The notes under the pieces were generated by a model. It was given only the letters and a program-made list of their open reading frames with translations, ran no database searches and was not told the DNA's origin. The translations under genes were made by a program, and so were the position numbers. Shown piece by piece: positions 16,522-26,725 of a DNA stretch of 64,000 bases. The stretch's first letter is position 1. Each line of letters begins with the position of its first letter. The stretch is from an uncultured Bacteroidia bacterium (lineage in GTDB: Bacteria > Bacteroidota > Bacteroidia > Bacteroidales > UBA932): assembly GCA_902778855.1 (NCBI GenBank), contig CACYZM010000004.1, forward strand, positions 1 through 64,000, written 5' to 3'.

Positions 16522-17894
16522 TGCTCAAATTCCTTCAGCAACCCGCTTATAAGCCCGCCGAGACCGGGCCTGAGGCCGACGCCCGCTACAAGCGCCTGCG
16601 TCTGCAGGTGTTCCTGGGCGCCTTCATCGGCTATGCCGGCTTCTACCTGGTCCGCAAAAACCTGTCGATGGCCATCCCGGCCATGGCGCCGCTCGGCTTC
16701 GAAAAGACGGAGCTGGGCTTCGTCCTCGGCTTGAACGCCGCGGCCTACGCCCTCTCCAAATTCCTGATGGGCAGTGTCTCCGACCGCTCCAACGCCCGGG
16801 CGTTCCTGCCCCTCGGCCTGGTGCTGACCGCCATCTCGATGTGCTTTATGATCGTCCCCATCCAGGCCATCGGCGCCGAACGCAAAGCCCTGGCCATCCT
16901 GGTGATGGGCATCCTGAACTTCCTCGTGGGCTGGTTCAACGGCATGGGCTGGCCGCCGTGCGGACGCGTGATGACGCACTGGTTCTCGGTCACGGAGCGC
17001 GGCACGATGATGAGCATCTGGAACTGCGCGCACAATGTCGGCGGCGCGCTCGTCGGGCCGATGGCCACCTACGGCGCCGCCTGGTTCGGCAGCTGGTTCT
17101 ACGGTACGCACGAAGAGCTCTACTTCCTGATCGGTACCTTCGCCTTCCCCGCCGCCGTGGCGCTGTTCATCGCCCTGCTGGCCTGGATCCTGCTGCGCGA
17201 CACGCCGCAGTCCTGCGGCCTGCCGTCCATCGAGGTCTGGCGCAACGACTATCCCAAGAACTACTCAGAGAAACACGAGACGACCCTCTCCACCAAGGAA
17301 ATCTTCTTCCAGCACGTGCTCAACAACAAGTTCCTGTGGTTCATCGCCCTGGCCAACGCCTTCGTCTATATGGTGCGCTACGGCTGCCTCGACTGGGCCC
17401 CCACCATCCTTACGGAGAAAGGCATCGACCTGAAGAGCGCCGGATGGGCCTACTTCGCCTATGAATTCGCCGCCATCCCGGGCACGCTCCTCTGCGGCTG
17501 GCTTTCCGACAAACTCTTCCACGGCAAACGCGCCCTGCCCACGATGATCTTCATGGCGCTGGTGCTGGTGTTCGTGGTCCTGTACTGGGCTTATATCGAC
17601 AACCTCACGGTGGTCATCATCTGCCTGATCGGCATCGGCTTCTTCATCTACGGCCCCGTGATGCTCATCGGCGTCCAGGCCCTCGACCTGGCCCCGAAGA
17701 ATGCCGCCGGCACCGCCGCCGGCCTCACCGGCTTCTTCGGCTACTTCTTCGGCACCTTCATCCTGGCCAACACCGTCATCGGCCTGGTCGCCCAACGCGC
17801 CGGCTGGAGCTGGACCTTCGTCCTGCTCATCGCCGCCTGTCTGCTGGCGATATTCTTTATGGGAATGACGTATAAAGAAGAAAAGGCTCGGTAA
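16521..17894 (+). CDS. glpT: glycerol-3-phosphate transporter, MFS antiporter
   Basis: A 457-residue organophosphate:phosphate antiporter of the major facilitator superfamily. It has about 12 predicted helices, with the family segments GAFIGYAGFYLVRKNLSMA (helix 1 with the substrate-binding arginine), KFLMGSVSDRSNARAFLP, and GWPPCGRVMTHWFSVTERG. The Y-x-x-R-K arrangement in helix 1 is the GlpT/UhpT signature. It imports glycerol-3-phosphate in exchange for phosphate. Position after glpQ and with glpABC favours GlpT over a hexose-phosphate carrier. The TAATG overlap with glpQ suggests coupled translation. Its stop codon is in the loop of the shared terminator. Confidence 0.93.
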   Translation: MLKFLQQPAYKPAETGPEADARYKRLRLQVFLGAFIGYAGFYLVRKNLSMAIPAMAPLGFEKTELGFVLGLNAAAYALSKFLMGSVSDRSNARAFLPLGLVLTAISMCFMIVPIQAIGAERKALAILVMGILNFLVGWFNGMGWPPCGRVMTHWFSVTERGTMMSIWNCAHNVGGALVGPMATYGAAWFGSWFYGTHEELYFLIGTFAFPAAVALFIALLAWILLRDTPQSCGLPSIEVWRNDYPKNYSEKHETTLSTKEIFFQHVLNNKFLWFIALANAFVYMVRYGCLDWAPTILTEKGIDLKSAGWAYFAYEFAAIPGTLLCGWLSDKLFHGKRALPTMIFMALVLVFVVLYWAYIDNLTVVIICLIGIGFFIYGPVMLIGVQALDLAPKNAAGTAAGLTGFFGYFFGTFILANTVIGLVAQRAGWSWTFVLLIAACLLAIFFMGMTYKEEKAR

Positions 17895-17906
17895 CCCGAG
17901 CCTTTT
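17881..17906. terminator. bidirectional terminator between glpT and glpF
   Basis: An 11-bp perfect stem, AAAAGGCTCGG with CCGAGCCTTTT, and a 4-base loop that contains part of the glpT stop codon. Runs of A on one side and T on the other allow it to work for both converging operons. Confidence 0.9.
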
Positions 17907-17909
17907 CTT

Positions 17910-18647
17910 TTAGAAAACCAGCAGGAACAATCCTGCGGCGAGACACGCGCCGATCATCGGGCCGGCGACGGGGACCCAGCTGTACCACCAGCCGCTGTCG
18001 CGTTTGCCCTGGATGGGCAGCACGGCGTGGGCGCAGCGGGGGCTGAGGTCACGCGCGGGATTGAGCGCGTAGCCCGTCGTACCGCCGAGCGACATACCGA
18101 TCGACATAATCAGGCAGGTCACGGGCCAGGAGCCCAGGGAGCCAGTAGCCAGGGCGGTTCCGCCCAACGAGAAGGCGTTGCCTTCCGTAGCGAGAGCGAG
18201 GATCACGAACACCAGCAGGCAGGTAGCGATCACCTCGCAGAGGAAGTTGCGGCCGAGGTTCTTGATGGCCGGCATCGTGCAGAACGTGCCGAGCATCGTG
18301 TCGGGCTGGTCGCTCGTGGCCTTGTAGTGGTCCTTGTAGAAAATCCAGACCAGCGCCGCGCCGAAGAAGCCGCCGAGCATCTGGGCCACGATGTAGCCGA
18401 GTACCATCTTCCAGGCAAACTTGCCGGCGACGGCCAGACCCAGCGTCACGGCCGGGTTGAGATGCGCGCCCGACGACGGGCCTGCGATCAGCACACCCAT
18501 CATCACGGCCAGACCCCACCCCAGCGCGATGACGACCCAGCCGGCGCCTTTCGCCTTGGAATGATTCAGAGAACAGGCGGCGCACACTCCGTCGCCCAAC
18601 AGCACGAGTACCAGCGTGCCGATGAATTCAGCAATATACGGATTCAT
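17910..18647 (-). CDS. glpF: glycerol uptake facilitator, aquaporin family
   Basis: A 245-residue six-helix channel for glycerol diffusion across the inner membrane. Both aquaporin NPA boxes are present: SGAHLNPAVTLG near residue 65 and YALNPARDLSPR near residue 200. The aspartate after the second box (NPARD) marks the glycerol-conducting aquaglyceroporins rather than water-only channels. The open frame continues upstream to 18710, but those residues overlap the end of glpK and have no family match; the ATG at 18647 is correct. It lies 4 bases after glpK, so channel and kinase are co-expressed and the kinase traps entering glycerol. Confidence 0.95.
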   Translation of the reverse strand: MNPYIAEFIGTLVLVLLGDGVCAACSLNHSKAKGAGWVVIALGWGLAVMMGVLIAGPSSGAHLNPAVTLGLAVAGKFAWKMVLGYIVAQMLGGFFGAALVWIFYKDHYKATSDQPDTMLGTFCTMPAIKNLGRNFLCEVIATCLLVFVILALATEGNAFSLGGTALATGSLGSWPVTCLIMSIGMSLGGTTGYALNPARDLSPRCAHAVLPIQGKRDSGWWYSWVPVAGPMIGACLAAGLFLLVF

Positions 18648-18651
18648 AAGA

Positions 18652-20130
18652 TCAATGGTTAATCGTTCGGGAAATGGCATCCTTCCAGCCTTCCTTGGCG
18701 GCCGTAACATCGGCGCCCGAGGGCGTGAACGTGCGTTCAGCTTTCCACTGCTTCCGGATCTCGTCGAGCGAGCCCCAGTAGCCGACGGCTAGGCCGGCGA
18801 GGTAGCAGGCGCCCATCGCGGTGGTTTCGGTCACTTCGGGACGGATGACGGCGGTGCCGAGGATGTCGGCCTGGAACTGCATCATCAGGTTGTTGCGCGA
18901 GGCGCCGCCGTCGACCTTGAGCTCGGCCAGCTTCACGCCGGCGTCGCGCTCCATGGCCGCGACGATGTCCATCGTCTGGAAGGCGATGCCGTCCAGCGCG
19001 GCCCGGGCGATGTGGGCGGCCGTGGTGCCGCGGGTGATGCCGCAGATCAGGCCGTGCGCATACTGATCCCAATAAGGCGCGCCCATGCCCGTGAGGGCGG
19101 GTACGAAGTACACGCCGTCGCTGTCGGGCACGCTGGCGGCCAGCGCTTCGATCTCCGACGAAGAGCGGATGATGCCCAGGCCGTCGCGCAGCCACTGCAC
19201 CACGCTGCCGCCCACGAAGATCGAGCCTTCGAGGGCGTAGTTCACCGTGTCGCCGATCTTCCAGGCCACGGTGGTCAGCAGGTTGTTGCGCGAGAGGATG
19301 GGCTTCTCGCCCGTGTTCATCAGCAGGAAGCAGCCGGTGCCGTAGGTGTTCTTCACGGAGCCGGGAACGGTGCACATCTGGCCGAAGAGGGCGGCCTGCT
19401 GGTCGCCCGCGATGCCGGCGATGGGCACTTCGTGGGCGAAGATCGTGGTCTTCGTGTAGCCGTAGACTTCCGACGAGGAACGCACCGACGGCATCATCGA
19501 AACCGGAATCCCGAGAAGGTCGAGCAGTTCGGCATCCCATTCCAGGGTGTTGATGTTGAACAGCATCGTACGCGAGGCGTTCGATACGTCGGTCACGTGG
19601 ACGGTACCGCGGGTGAGCTGCCACACGAGCCAGCAGTCTACGGTGCCGAAGCGGAGCTTGCCGGCTTCGGCCTTCTTGCGGGCACCTGGCACGTTGTCAA
19701 GGATCCACTTGATCTTCGTGCCCGAGAAATAGGCGTCGATGATCAGGCCGGTCTTCTCGCGGATGCGGTCGACCAGGCCGCGCGCCTTCAGCTCGTCGCA
19801 GAAGGCGGAGGTGCGGCGGTCCTGCCACACGATGGCGTTGTACACGGGCTGGCCCGTTTCGGCATCCCATACGATGGTGGTCTCACGCTGGTTGGTGATG
19901 CCGATGGCGGCGATGTCCTTGCCGTTGATGCCGATCTTGGTGATGGCTTCGGCAATCACGGCCGCTTCGGACGACCAGATTTCCATCGGGTCGTGCTCCA
20001 CCCAGCCGGGCTGGGGAAAGTGCTGCGTAAATTCCTGCTGCGCGGTCGAGCAGATTTTGCCTTCGTGGTCGAAGACGATGGCCCGGGAAGAGCTGGTTCC
20101 CTGGTCGAGGGCCAGAATGTACTTGTCCAT
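18652..20130 (-). CDS. glpK: glycerol kinase
   Basis: A 492-residue FGGY-family kinase converting glycerol and ATP to glycerol-3-phosphate, the substrate of the GlpABC complex encoded nearby. Seen: [20 protein letters not shown] (phosphate-binding loop 1), the GITNQRETT block, [27 protein letters not shown], and the FGGY signature region [17 protein letters not shown] cut here at its core. Length and motifs are typical. The gene begins 1 base after the stop of an exported hydrolase and is followed by glpF, giving a probable operon OMP-hydrolase-glpK-glpF. There is no visible GlpR gene in the window, so the regulator is unknown. Confidence 0.97.
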   Translation of the reverse strand: MDKYILALDQGTSSSRAIVFDHEGKICSTAQQEFTQHFPQPGWVEHDPMEIWSSEAAVIAEAITKIGINGKDIAAIGITNQRETTIVWDAETGQPVYNAIVWQDRRTSAFCDELKARGLVDRIREKTGLIIDAYFSGTKIKWILDNVPGARKKAEAGKLRFGTVDCWLVWQLTRGTVHVTDVSNASRTMLFNINTLEWDAELLDLLGIPVSMMPSVRSSSEVYGYTKTTIFAHEVPIAGIAGDQQAALFGQMCTVPGSVKNTYGTGCFLLMNTGEKPILSRNNLLTTVAWKIGDTVNYALEGSIFVGGSVVQWLRDGLGIIRSSSEIEALAASVPDSDGVYFVPALTGMGAPYWDQYAHGLICGITRGTTAAHIARAALDGIAFQTMDIVAAMERDAGVKLAELKVDGGASRNNLMMQFQADILGTAVIRPEVTETTAMGACYLAGLAVGYWGSLDEIRKQWKAERTFTPSGADVTAAKEGWKDAISRTINH

Positions 20131-20131
20131 A

Positions 20132-21148
20132 TTATTTACGTGCGGAAGGTTTGATCGGAAGGTCGCCGTTGGGATAGGTTCCGTTGGCGATGAAGCGTTT
20201 CACGTTGGCGAGGAATTCCGCCACCTTGGCCTTATACGTGGCCGGATCCTTGGCGTAGGAGTTGGCGTGGACGGCACCCGGGCAGACGTAGTAATCCTTG
20301 TAGCCCTGGACTTTCGCTTCGTAGTTCTTCCACAGGTGGTCGAACGGCACGAAGTCGTCGGCATCTCCGTGGATGAAGAACATCGGGCGGTCGCAGTTGG
20401 CCAGCTGCTTCACCGACGAAGCCTCCTTGAACGACCAGCCGTAGCGGTTTTTGCTCACGATGCTGGCGCTGTTCAGGATCGGGAACGGCGGCAGATGGAA
20501 ACTGTCTTTCAGGTTGAAGGCGAACTGGTCCCAGGCGGACGAATAGCCGCAGTCTTCCACATAGGCCCGGACGTACTCGGGCTGTGGATCGCCGCTCATC
20601 ATCATCACCGTGGCGGCACCCATCGACACGCCGTGGATTACCATGAAGTCATCCTGGAAGATGTCGTGCGCCACCTTGGCCCACGTGGTCACGTCGAAGC
20701 GGTCGAACCAGCCCATCTGGGCGGCGTTGCCTTCCGAGTAGCCGTGGTACTGCAGGTCCGGGAAGAGGACGTTGTAGTTGAAATCGTCGCGGTACATCCG
20801 AACCAGGTAGAGGAACACGAAGTGGTTGTCGGTATAACCGTGCACCACGATGGCGGTACCCTGGGCGTTGGCCGGATCCTGCGCGGGCACGTAGCAGGCG
20901 TGCACCTTGTTGTTGTTGTAGCCGAGGATGGTCGTATCTTTCAGGATGCCCTGCGCCTTGAGGCCGTCGTACCAGGCGGTGCTGCCGGGCATCAGGGAGT
21001 CCGCCTTGTGGCGGGTACGCTCAATGTCATCCACGCCGTGGGGCGTGGGTTTCAGGGCGTAATTCGACATATACTTGCCGGCGAGGCAGCCGTTCAGGCA
21101 GAGCGTCATGGCCACGAGGGCCAGGATCGCCAGAATCGTTCTTTTCAT
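20132..21148 (-). CDS. exported alpha/beta hydrolase lipoprotein
   Basis: A 338-residue hydrolase with a lipoprotein signal ending LCLNGC. Seen: [11 protein letters not shown] for the oxyanion strand, the nucleophile elbow [13 protein letters not shown] with its catalytic serine near residue 185, [13 protein letters not shown] for the acid and [10 protein letters not shown] for the catalytic histidine. This layout is that of the serine aminopeptidase/BAAT-like group of exported hydrolases common in Bacteroidetes, which includes esterases and lipases. The substrate is not known. It lies 1 base ahead of glpK and 6 bases after an outer-membrane barrel gene, so one testable reading is a lipase or esterase that releases glycerol for GlpF and GlpK; that is inference from position only. 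Confidence 0.85.
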   Translation of the reverse strand: MKRTILAILALVAMTLCLNGCLAGKYMSNYALKPTPHGVDDIERTRHKADSLMPGSTAWYDGLKAQGILKDTTILGYNNNKVHACYVPAQDPANAQGTAIVVHGYTDNHFVFLYLVRMYRDDFNYNVLFPDLQYHGYSEGNAAQMGWFDRFDVTTWAKVAHDIFQDDFMVIHGVSMGAATVMMMSGDPQPEYVRAYVEDCGYSSAWDQFAFNLKDSFHLPPFPILNSASIVSKNRYGWSFKEASSVKQLANCDRPMFFIHGDADDFVPFDHLWKNYEAKVQGYKDYYVCPGAVHANSYAKDPATYKAKVAEFLANVKRFIANGTYPNGDLPIKPSARK

Positions 21149-21154
21149 AACCGG

Positions 21155-22492
21155 CTAGAACTGATAGTTGATACCGATGCCGATCCAGGGATTCGCTTCG
21201 AGGCCCTTCGTGAAGCAGCGGGCATATTCGGCCGACACGATGAAGTTCTGGTTCATGGCGATCTTCAGGCCGATACCGGCGCTGTAGATCACCCGGCCCA
21301 TGTTGTCTGCATCGTAGATCAGGCCTTTCTGGTCAGGCAGGTTGTTGAGCACCTGGAAGCCGAACAGGAGCGGGTCGTGGGCAACCTTGCCCAGCGCATT
21401 CGCCCGGTAGGGCTTGGTGATGATGCCGGCGTCGAAGAACGGGTTGGTGGCCAGATAGAAATACTGGTTGAAGAGTTTGAACTTGACGAGCTTGACGCGG
21501 AGTTCCATGTTGGTCCAGGCCAGGCCTTCCGAGAGCACGCGGTTTTCGCGCAGGCCGCGGATGGTGTTGGACGAACCGAAACCTTCGGAGATCATGTTGC
21601 GCTGGACGAGCAGCGGCACGTTCTGGATCATATAGAACGGGGTCTCACCGGCGATGGTCTGCTGCCAGGCCAGACGATAGGCGAACACCGGGTCGCCTGC
21701 GGGAATATGGATCGGAATGTCGATGTAGTGACGGAAATACACGCAGGCCTTGAGGTACGGCGAGCTGAGCACATTGCCGTTCAGGTAGGCCTCAGCCCAG
21801 ATACCGCGGTTCGGCGCGGCTTCCATGTCGCGGGTATCGAACACGAAACCGGCGTTCAGCTCCAGCGCGGTACCGCCTTTCGCCTCGGATTCGTAGATGA
21901 CGCCCAGCTGCTGGTAGCGCTTGTAGAGGGTCAGATCCTTGTCGTACGGCGTGTTGGCGCCGCCCATGTCGCCCAAGGTCCATTTCCAGAAGTTGATGCC
22001 GGCGGCCCAGTTCAGGTTGTCGGTAATCCGGCCCTGAACGTTGGCCAGGCCGCGGAGCATCTTGCGGCTCATGCCGTAGTAGTTCATATTGGGCGTGGTC
22101 TCGCGGTTGTACCAGATATTGTAATCCTGGACGGAGGCCGGGCCGTTGAAGCCCCAGAAGCTGTACAACGGGTCGTTCACGTAGGTGACCGACGCGTTGA
22201 TACGCATACCCGGGATCAGATACTTGGAGTCGTAGGCCAGATAGAGGCGCATCCGGTGGCTCTTCGTGAAGTAGGAAGCTTCCCAGCTGATCTTATGGAG
22301 CGGATCGGGATAGGTCGAGCCGTCACCATAGTTATACACATCACCGAAAGCACCGGCCTGGAAGCCGTTGTCCACCGAGAAAGTCGCCGTAGGGAGAAGC
22401 CCGAAGCTCCAGCCTTTCTTGATTTCCTTCTCCTGTGCGTTGAGCGAGAAAGCAAAGGCTATGAGCAGGGCGCAAGTCAAAAGTTTTTTCAT
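21155..22492 (-). CDS. Omp85-like outer membrane beta-barrel protein
   Basis: A 445-residue outer membrane protein with a signal peptide (LTCALLIAFAFSLNAQ). It shows alternating beta-strand patterns throughout and a C-terminal aromatic residue (NYQF), the usual barrel end. The SNTIRGLREN segment corresponds to the (V/I)RG(F/Y) motif of the conserved loop 6 of Omp85 barrels (BamA, TamA, patatin-like passengers). No POTRA domains fit in the short N-terminal region, so it is a barrel-only form. Function is unknown: assembly or transport of an exported partner is possible. It is first in the probable operon with the hydrolase, glpK and glpF. Confidence 0.75.
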   Translation of the reverse strand: MKKLLTCALLIAFAFSLNAQEKEIKKGWSFGLLPTATFSVDNGFQAGAFGDVYNYGDGSTYPDPLHKISWEASYFTKSHRMRLYLAYDSKYLIPGMRINASVTYVNDPLYSFWGFNGPASVQDYNIWYNRETTPNMNYYGMSRKMLRGLANVQGRITDNLNWAAGINFWKWTLGDMGGANTPYDKDLTLYKRYQQLGVIYESEAKGGTALELNAGFVFDTRDMEAAPNRGIWAEAYLNGNVLSSPYLKACVYFRHYIDIPIHIPAGDPVFAYRLAWQQTIAGETPFYMIQNVPLLVQRNMISEGFGSSNTIRGLRENRVLSEGLAWTNMELRVKLVKFKLFNQYFYLATNPFFDAGIITKPYRANALGKVAHDPLLFGFQVLNNLPDQKGLIYDADNMGRVIYSAGIGLKIAMNQNFIVSAEYARCFTKGLEANPWIGIGINYQF

Positions 22493-22564
22493 TATCAGGT
22501 TGTTTTAGATATATATCTTGCGAATTTACACCAAATAAATGTAAATCTCAAGGAAAAACGGGCA

Positions 22565-23131
22565 TTATTCTTCCGCTTTTTCCTTAAAGCTGTCGAGCAG
22601 TTCCTGATAACCGGGGATCACGATGCCGGTTCCCTTGTGGATCACTTTCTGCTCCGGACCGTAGGTCAGCACGCGGCCGTCGGGCGTAACGGTGCAGTAG
22701 GCTCGCGTGGCGGGGACGCGCTGCTCCCCTACCTTGCCCTGATACACAAAGGTATAGTCGTAATAGGCGGTCTTCAGCGTGTCGTCGGCCATCATCTCCT
22801 TGAGGCCGAGCAGTTCGTTGTAGATCTTGGTGTCGCGCTGCAGTTCGCCGAACACCTTGGTCGCGTTGTTGGTCTTGCCTTCCTTGATGTATTTCTCCAG
22901 GCGGCCCGTGTTCTGGTCGAGGCGGATTTCATAGATGTTGATGCGGCGCTTGAACTCGGTGATGAAGTTCGTGGAGTCGAGTTTCTGGATGTCGCGGACG
23001 TGGATCTTGCAAGGCTGGTCGATGTCGCGGGTCAGCGCGTCGGCAATGGCAGAAGCCAGCGGATCGGCGTTTTTCGACCCACAGGACGAAAGGGCCAGCA
23101 CGAGACTGGCGAGCAGGATAATCTTTTTCAT
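22565..23131 (-). CDS. lipoprotein of unknown function
   Basis: A 188-residue protein with a clear lipoprotein signal (LLASLVLALSSC). The mature part begins with GSKNADPLASAIADALTRD and contains an alpha-helical middle rich in charged residues (about residues 60-115), then a beta-rich end with YYDYTFVYQGKVGEQ. I do not recognise the family. The VTPDGRVLTYGPEQK region looks like a small beta-sheet domain. It lies between the M23 peptidase gene and the outer membrane barrel gene, all on the minus strand. The gap of 72 bases to the barrel gene contains a TTTG-like element and an AT palindrome (22507-22518), so that gene may have its own promoter. Confidence 0.75.
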   Translation of the reverse strand: MKKIILLASLVLALSSCGSKNADPLASAIADALTRDIDQPCKIHVRDIQKLDSTNFITEFKRRINIYEIRLDQNTGRLEKYIKEGKTNNATKVFGELQRDTKIYNELLGLKEMMADDTLKTAYYDYTFVYQGKVGEQRVPATRAYCTVTPDGRVLTYGPEQKVIHKGTGIVIPGYQELLDSFKEKAEE

Positions 23132-23167
23132 ATCAGGATGTTTTAGTATTTCTTATAAAGCGATGCG

Positions 23168-24808
23168 TTAATACGAGAAGGTCCGGGACTCCCGGGCGAC
23201 GTTTCCACAAAGGTCGGTGACGGTCAGGGTCAGGATATGCGATCCGCGCTTCACGCGGTTTTCCTTCAGCTCGAGCGATACGACGCTGCCGCGGAGCATC
23301 GCTGGATAGAACTTCCCGTCAATCTCCACCCGGGCCGATTCGAGGCCCGACGCGTCGTCGGCCACGCGGATGCGAATGGTGCTGCCGTTCACGATGCCGG
23401 CCTTGCTGTCCTGGAAACGGATGGTTGGCGCAATAGTGTCGAGCGCCACGCAATAGGTACCGAACCGCACGCGGACCCCGGCATAGTCGAGGGTCTTGCC
23501 GTAGCTGGCCATATAGGCCTTGTCTTCCAGCCCTTCGGGCACGTCGGCCGCAATCTCCAGTTCACCGGGCAGCTGCAGCGGAATATCGGGGTCGCCGATC
23601 TGCCACACTTCGGAGAGGATGCCCCGCGAAGGATCGGGGTCGGCGATCTTCTTCCACGAGAAATTGATATGGTTGTAGAGGGCGCCGGCCGGCAGGAAAT
23701 AGCTCATCGTGCTGTCGGCGACCATATTCTGCATATACCAGAGCCACGACGTCCAGTTCAGCGTCGTGTCGCGCGGCGGCGCGACGAGGCTTTCGTCGCG
23801 GCGCACGCGGTAGCGCACCGTAGCGCGATTGCCATGCTCGTCGATCGCCTCAAGGCGCACCTGATGCACGGCATCGTCGCCGAGGATAATCAACCCGTCG
23901 TCGCGGGCGGTGATGCGGTCGGCCAGCAGGTTGTTCGGATCGACGCGCGACTTCACGAGGTCGCGGCCGCCGCGGCGGCTCTCGCGATACTCGATCAGCG
24001 ACTTGATATAGCGGCCTTTCGCGGCGGGCATGTCACCCACCTTGAAGGCGAAGAGCAGCGAGTCGTCGAGGCTCACGCGATACTCTTCCACGGCCAGCTT
24101 GGCGTTCGTCCCCTCCTGCCGATCAGTAGCGTCGATGGCCACATAGCTGCGTGCAGGCAGCTTGAGCGTATCGCGCACCTCGGTCGGATGCGTGAGGTTA
24201 TGCACACGCCAGGTGTCGGGCACGGGCAGCGAATCGAGCCCGTAGAAGCACACGCGGTGGAACTGCGGCGCACTTTTGTCAACGGGCTTGTACACGCCCC
24301 GCGACAGATAGTTCAGGCTCACGTCCTCTTCCGTATCGCGGATTTCCATATGGAGATGCGGGCCCGCGGACGAGCCCGTGTTGCCCACCTGGGCCACGAT
24401 GTCGCCCCGCTCGACCGGGAATTCGTCGGGTGCGAAGCGCAGGTCCACGCTGAAGCTTTCTTCTGCAAACTGGGCCTCCTCAACCCGCTTCGCGATGTCA
24501 TCGCGGAAGCAGTTCAGGTGGCCGTAGACCGAGGTCGTCCCGTCGGGATGGACGATGTAAAGGCCGTTGCCATAGCCCCAGGGGCCCACCGTCACGCGGG
24601 CGACGTAACCGCTCTTGATGGCGTGGACCGGATCGCCGATCCGGCCGCCGACGCGCCAGTCGAGGCCGCTGTGGAAGTGGTCGTGGCGCAGTTCGCCGTA
24701 GGTACCCGAAAACGACATCGGCACATCGAGCGGCGGAATCGCCTTCTCCTGTGCCAATGCCCCTGCACTTACCAAAAGTGCGACCAGAATTCCCGCCAGC
24801 CTCTTCAT
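23168..24808 (-). CDS. M23-family metallopeptidase, exported
   Basis: A 546-residue protein with a signal peptide ([13 protein letters not shown]) and an N-terminal M23 (LytM-like) domain at about residues 25-175. The zinc ligands are visible: HFHSGLDWR (HxxxD) and [10 protein letters not shown] (HLH), with the connecting GHLNCF. M23 enzymes cut peptide cross-links of peptidoglycan. The remaining 370 residues are beta-rich, Ig-like repeats in appearance, ending in [15 protein letters not shown], and might help position the enzyme in the periplasm. The start codon overlaps the dnaJ stop by 4 bases, an unusual operon partner for grpE and dnaJ; read-through would induce it with the chaperones, which fits a role in envelope repair under heat stress but is inference. 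Confidence 0.9.
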   Translation of the reverse strand: MKRLAGILVALLVSAGALAQEKAIPPLDVPMSFSGTYGELRHDHFHSGLDWRVGGRIGDPVHAIKSGYVARVTVGPWGYGNGLYIVHPDGTTSVYGHLNCFRDDIAKRVEEAQFAEESFSVDLRFAPDEFPVERGDIVAQVGNTGSSAGPHLHMEIRDTEEDVSLNYLSRGVYKPVDKSAPQFHRVCFYGLDSLPVPDTWRVHNLTHPTEVRDTLKLPARSYVAIDATDRQEGTNAKLAVEEYRVSLDDSLLFAFKVGDMPAAKGRYIKSLIEYRESRRGGRDLVKSRVDPNNLLADRITARDDGLIILGDDAVHQVRLEAIDEHGNRATVRYRVRRDESLVAPPRDTTLNWTSWLWYMQNMVADSTMSYFLPAGALYNHINFSWKKIADPDPSRGILSEVWQIGDPDIPLQLPGELEIAADVPEGLEDKAYMASYGKTLDYAGVRVRFGTYCVALDTIAPTIRFQDSKAGIVNGSTIRIRVADDASGLESARVEIDGKFYPAMLRGSVVSLELKENRVKRGSHILTLTVTDLCGNVARESRTFSY

Positions 24809-25929
24809 GACTTCGGGGTGAATGACGATGAGTTCCGCCAGCTTTCCATCACCTCTTTCTCCTTGCGGTCGAGGCGCTTGGGGATGTACACCTGCACATA
24901 AATGAGGTAGTCGCCCGCGCCGTAGCCGTTGACCGAAGGGAAGCCCTTGCCGCGCAGTTTGAGGATCTTGCCGGGCTGCGTGCCGGGATCGATCTTGATC
25001 TTGAGTTTGCTGTCGATATACGGGATCTCCACCGAGCAGCCGAGGACGGCGTCGGGAACCGACAGGTTCAGCGTGTACTCCAGGTCATCGCCGTTGCGCT
25101 GCAGGCCGCCCTCCTTGGGCGCTTCTTCTTCGATCACCACCAGCAGGTTGCCGGGAACGCCGCCGCCGCGGGCCGCGTTGCCCTTACCCTGGATGGTAAG
25201 TTGCATGCCTTCCTGCACACCGGCCGGGATCTTGAACGAGATCTCCTCCGCCGTGCGGACTAGGCCCGTGCCGGAGCATTTGCGGCAGGGATTGGTGATC
25301 TTCTTGCCTTCGCCGCCGCAATACGGGCACGGCGAAGAGGTCTGCATCTGGCCGAGGATCGTGTTGGCGATCTTGGTCACCATACCGGTGCCGTGGCAGT
25401 GCTCGCAGGTCTTGATGTCGGCTTCGTTCACCGCGCCGCGGCCCTGGCAGTCGGGGCAGACCACCATCTTGTTCAGTTTGACTTTCTTCTCCACGCCCTT
25501 GAAGGCTTCGGCCATGCTCAGCTTCACCTTGATGCGGATGTCGCTGCCGCGGACCACGCGGCGGGCGCCGCCGCGGCTGCTTCCGCCGAAGCCGCCGAAA
25601 CCGCTGCCGAAGGCTCCGCCGAACGCGCCGCCGAAGATGTCGCCGAACTGCGAGAAGATGTCCTCCATCGAGAAGCCGCCGCTGCTGAAGCCGCCCTGCC
25701 CGCTCATGCCGGCGTGGCCGAACTGGTCGTAGCGCGCTTTCTTCTGGGGATCGCTCAGCACGTCGTAGGCCTCGGCGGCCTCCTTGAACTTCTCCTCAGC
25801 TTCCTTGTCGCCCGGATTCTTGTCGGGGTGGTATTCGATGGCCTTCTTGCGATAGGCCTTCTTGATCTCCTCGGCCGTCGCGTTGCGGTCGATGCCGAGG
25901 ACTTCGTAGTAATCTCTTTTTTCTGCCAT
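24805..25929 (-). CDS. dnaJ: chaperone DnaJ
   Basis: A 374-residue type I J-protein. It stimulates the DnaK ATPase and delivers unfolded clients. Domains in order: J domain (residues 1-70) with the HPD motif in EYHPDKNPG; a glycine/phenylalanine-rich linker (about 75-130); a zinc domain with four CxxCxGxG repeats, [24 protein letters not shown] and CRKCSGTG; and the C-terminal client-binding domains ending in a short serine tail (SSSFTPKS). All essential elements are intact. It lies 13 bases after grpE and overlaps the M23 peptidase gene by 4 bases. The dnaK gene is separate, at 37250-39208. Confidence 0.98.
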   Translation of the reverse strand: MAEKRDYYEVLGIDRNATAEEIKKAYRKKAIEYHPDKNPGDKEAEEKFKEAAEAYDVLSDPQKKARYDQFGHAGMSGQGGFSSGGFSMEDIFSQFGDIFGGAFGGAFGSGFGGFGGSSRGGARRVVRGSDIRIKVKLSMAEAFKGVEKKVKLNKMVVCPDCQGRGAVNEADIKTCEHCHGTGMVTKIANTILGQMQTSSPCPYCGGEGKKITNPCRKCSGTGLVRTAEEISFKIPAGVQEGMQLTIQGKGNAARGGGVPGNLLVVIEEEAPKEGGLQRNGDDLEYTLNLSVPDAVLGCSVEIPYIDSKLKIKIDPGTQPGKILKLRGKGFPSVNGYGAGDYLIYVQVYIPKRLDRKEKEVMESWRNSSSFTPKS

Positions 25930-25942
25930 CGTTCGTATCTCC

Positions 25943-26575
25943 TTAGATGCCGACCACCACCTTGGCGTAGCGGATTACGACGCCGTTGAGCGTGTAGCCT
26001 TCCTGCGTCACGTCGATCACCGTGTTTTTCTTCGCGGGATCTTCGACCGGGAACTGGGCCACGGCTTCGTGGAAGTCGGTGTCGAAAGCAGCGCCGAGCG
26101 CTTCGATGCGCTCCACGCCGCACTGGTTCAGATAACCCGTCAGCTTGTTATAGATCAGTTCCGTCCCCTCGACCGCGGCCTGCGAATCGTCCGATTCGCG
26201 GAGCACGTTCATCGCGCGCTGGCAGTCGTCGAGAATGGGCAGGAAGCCGGTCAGGACCTTCTTGGCGGCGCTGTCCACCAGTTCCAGCCGCTCCTTCGCT
26301 GTACGCCGGCGATAGTTGTCCCACTCAGCCTGCAAGCGCAGATACTGGTCTTTCGCCGCAGCGGCCGCCTCAATGGCTTTCCCGCCAGCCGCACGTTCCT
26401 CCTCCAGTTCCTTCTTCAGTTTCTTGATCTCTTCGGCCTGTTCGGCGATCTTGCGTTTCTTGCGGTCTTTTTCGCGTTCTTCCTTATGGGGCGTCTCGGG
26501 AGTTTCCTCCTTCATCTCAACTTTCTCTTCGTTCTCTTCGTTGGTTACGTTTTCTTTTTCAATATCGTTTTCCAT
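25943..26575 (-). CDS. grpE: nucleotide exchange factor GrpE
   Basis: A 210-residue GrpE, which releases ADP from DnaK. The first 70 residues are a highly charged Glu/Lys-rich coiled-coil region, longer than in many homologues ([20 protein letters not shown] in the middle). The conserved core follows: [18 protein letters not shown], the dimer and DnaK-contact segment, and [22 protein letters not shown] at the C terminus, cut here as [18 protein letters not shown]. It is first in grpE-dnaJ-M23. A TATCTTTG -7 box and a TGGCAG inverted repeat lie upstream and probably drive heat induction. Confidence 0.96.
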   Translation of the reverse strand: MENDIEKENVTNEENEEKVEMKEETPETPHKEEREKDRKKRKIAEQAEEIKKLKKELEEERAAGGKAIEAAAAAKDQYLRLQAEWDNYRRRTAKERLELVDSAAKKVLTGFLPILDDCQRAMNVLRESDDSQAAVEGTELIYNKLTGYLNQCGVERIEALGAAFDTDFHEAVAQFPVEDPAKKNTVIDVTQEGYTLNGVVIRYAKVVVGI

Positions 26576-26605
26576 AGTCGATGCTAATGCTTTATTTTCC
26601 GGTCA

Positions 26606-26656
26606 CAAAGATAATCAAAATGTCTGCCAACGAGAAATGGCAGACAAATTGGCAGA
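26606..26656 (-). promoter_or_regulatory. grpE operon promoter with TGGCAG inverted and direct repeats
   Basis: On the minus strand TATCTTTG (complement of 26606-26613) is the -7 box. Immediately upstream lies a perfect inverted repeat, TGTCTGCCA (26621-26629) and TGGCAGACA (26638-26646) with 8 bases between, and a third copy TGGCAGA at 26650-26656. Related TGNCAG half-sites occur upstream of dnaK, which suggests a shared chaperone control element. Confidence 0.6.
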
Positions 26657-26678
26657 GCCTCCATTTTTTATCAAAAAA

Positions 26679-26710
26679 TTTGGAATATTCCCGGGATTGG
26701 CCTACATTTG
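26679..26710 (+). promoter_or_regulatory. tRNA-Glu promoter, full consensus match
   Basis: TTTG (26679-26682), a 20-base spacer, TACATTTG (26703-26710). It matches the Bacteroidetes consensus and lies 15 bases before the tRNA. Confidence 0.85.
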
Positions 26711-26725
26711 CAGCCTAATCGGAAC

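Noticed and set aside
19739..23146. A 1135-codon plus-strand open frame
   Set aside because: It is antisense to glpK, the hydrolase, the barrel and the lipoprotein genes, all with clear motifs. High GC causes such shadows.
26621..26656. Sigma-54 promoter (TGGCAC-N5-TTGC type) at grpE
   Set aside because: The -12 TTGC element is absent at the required spacing.
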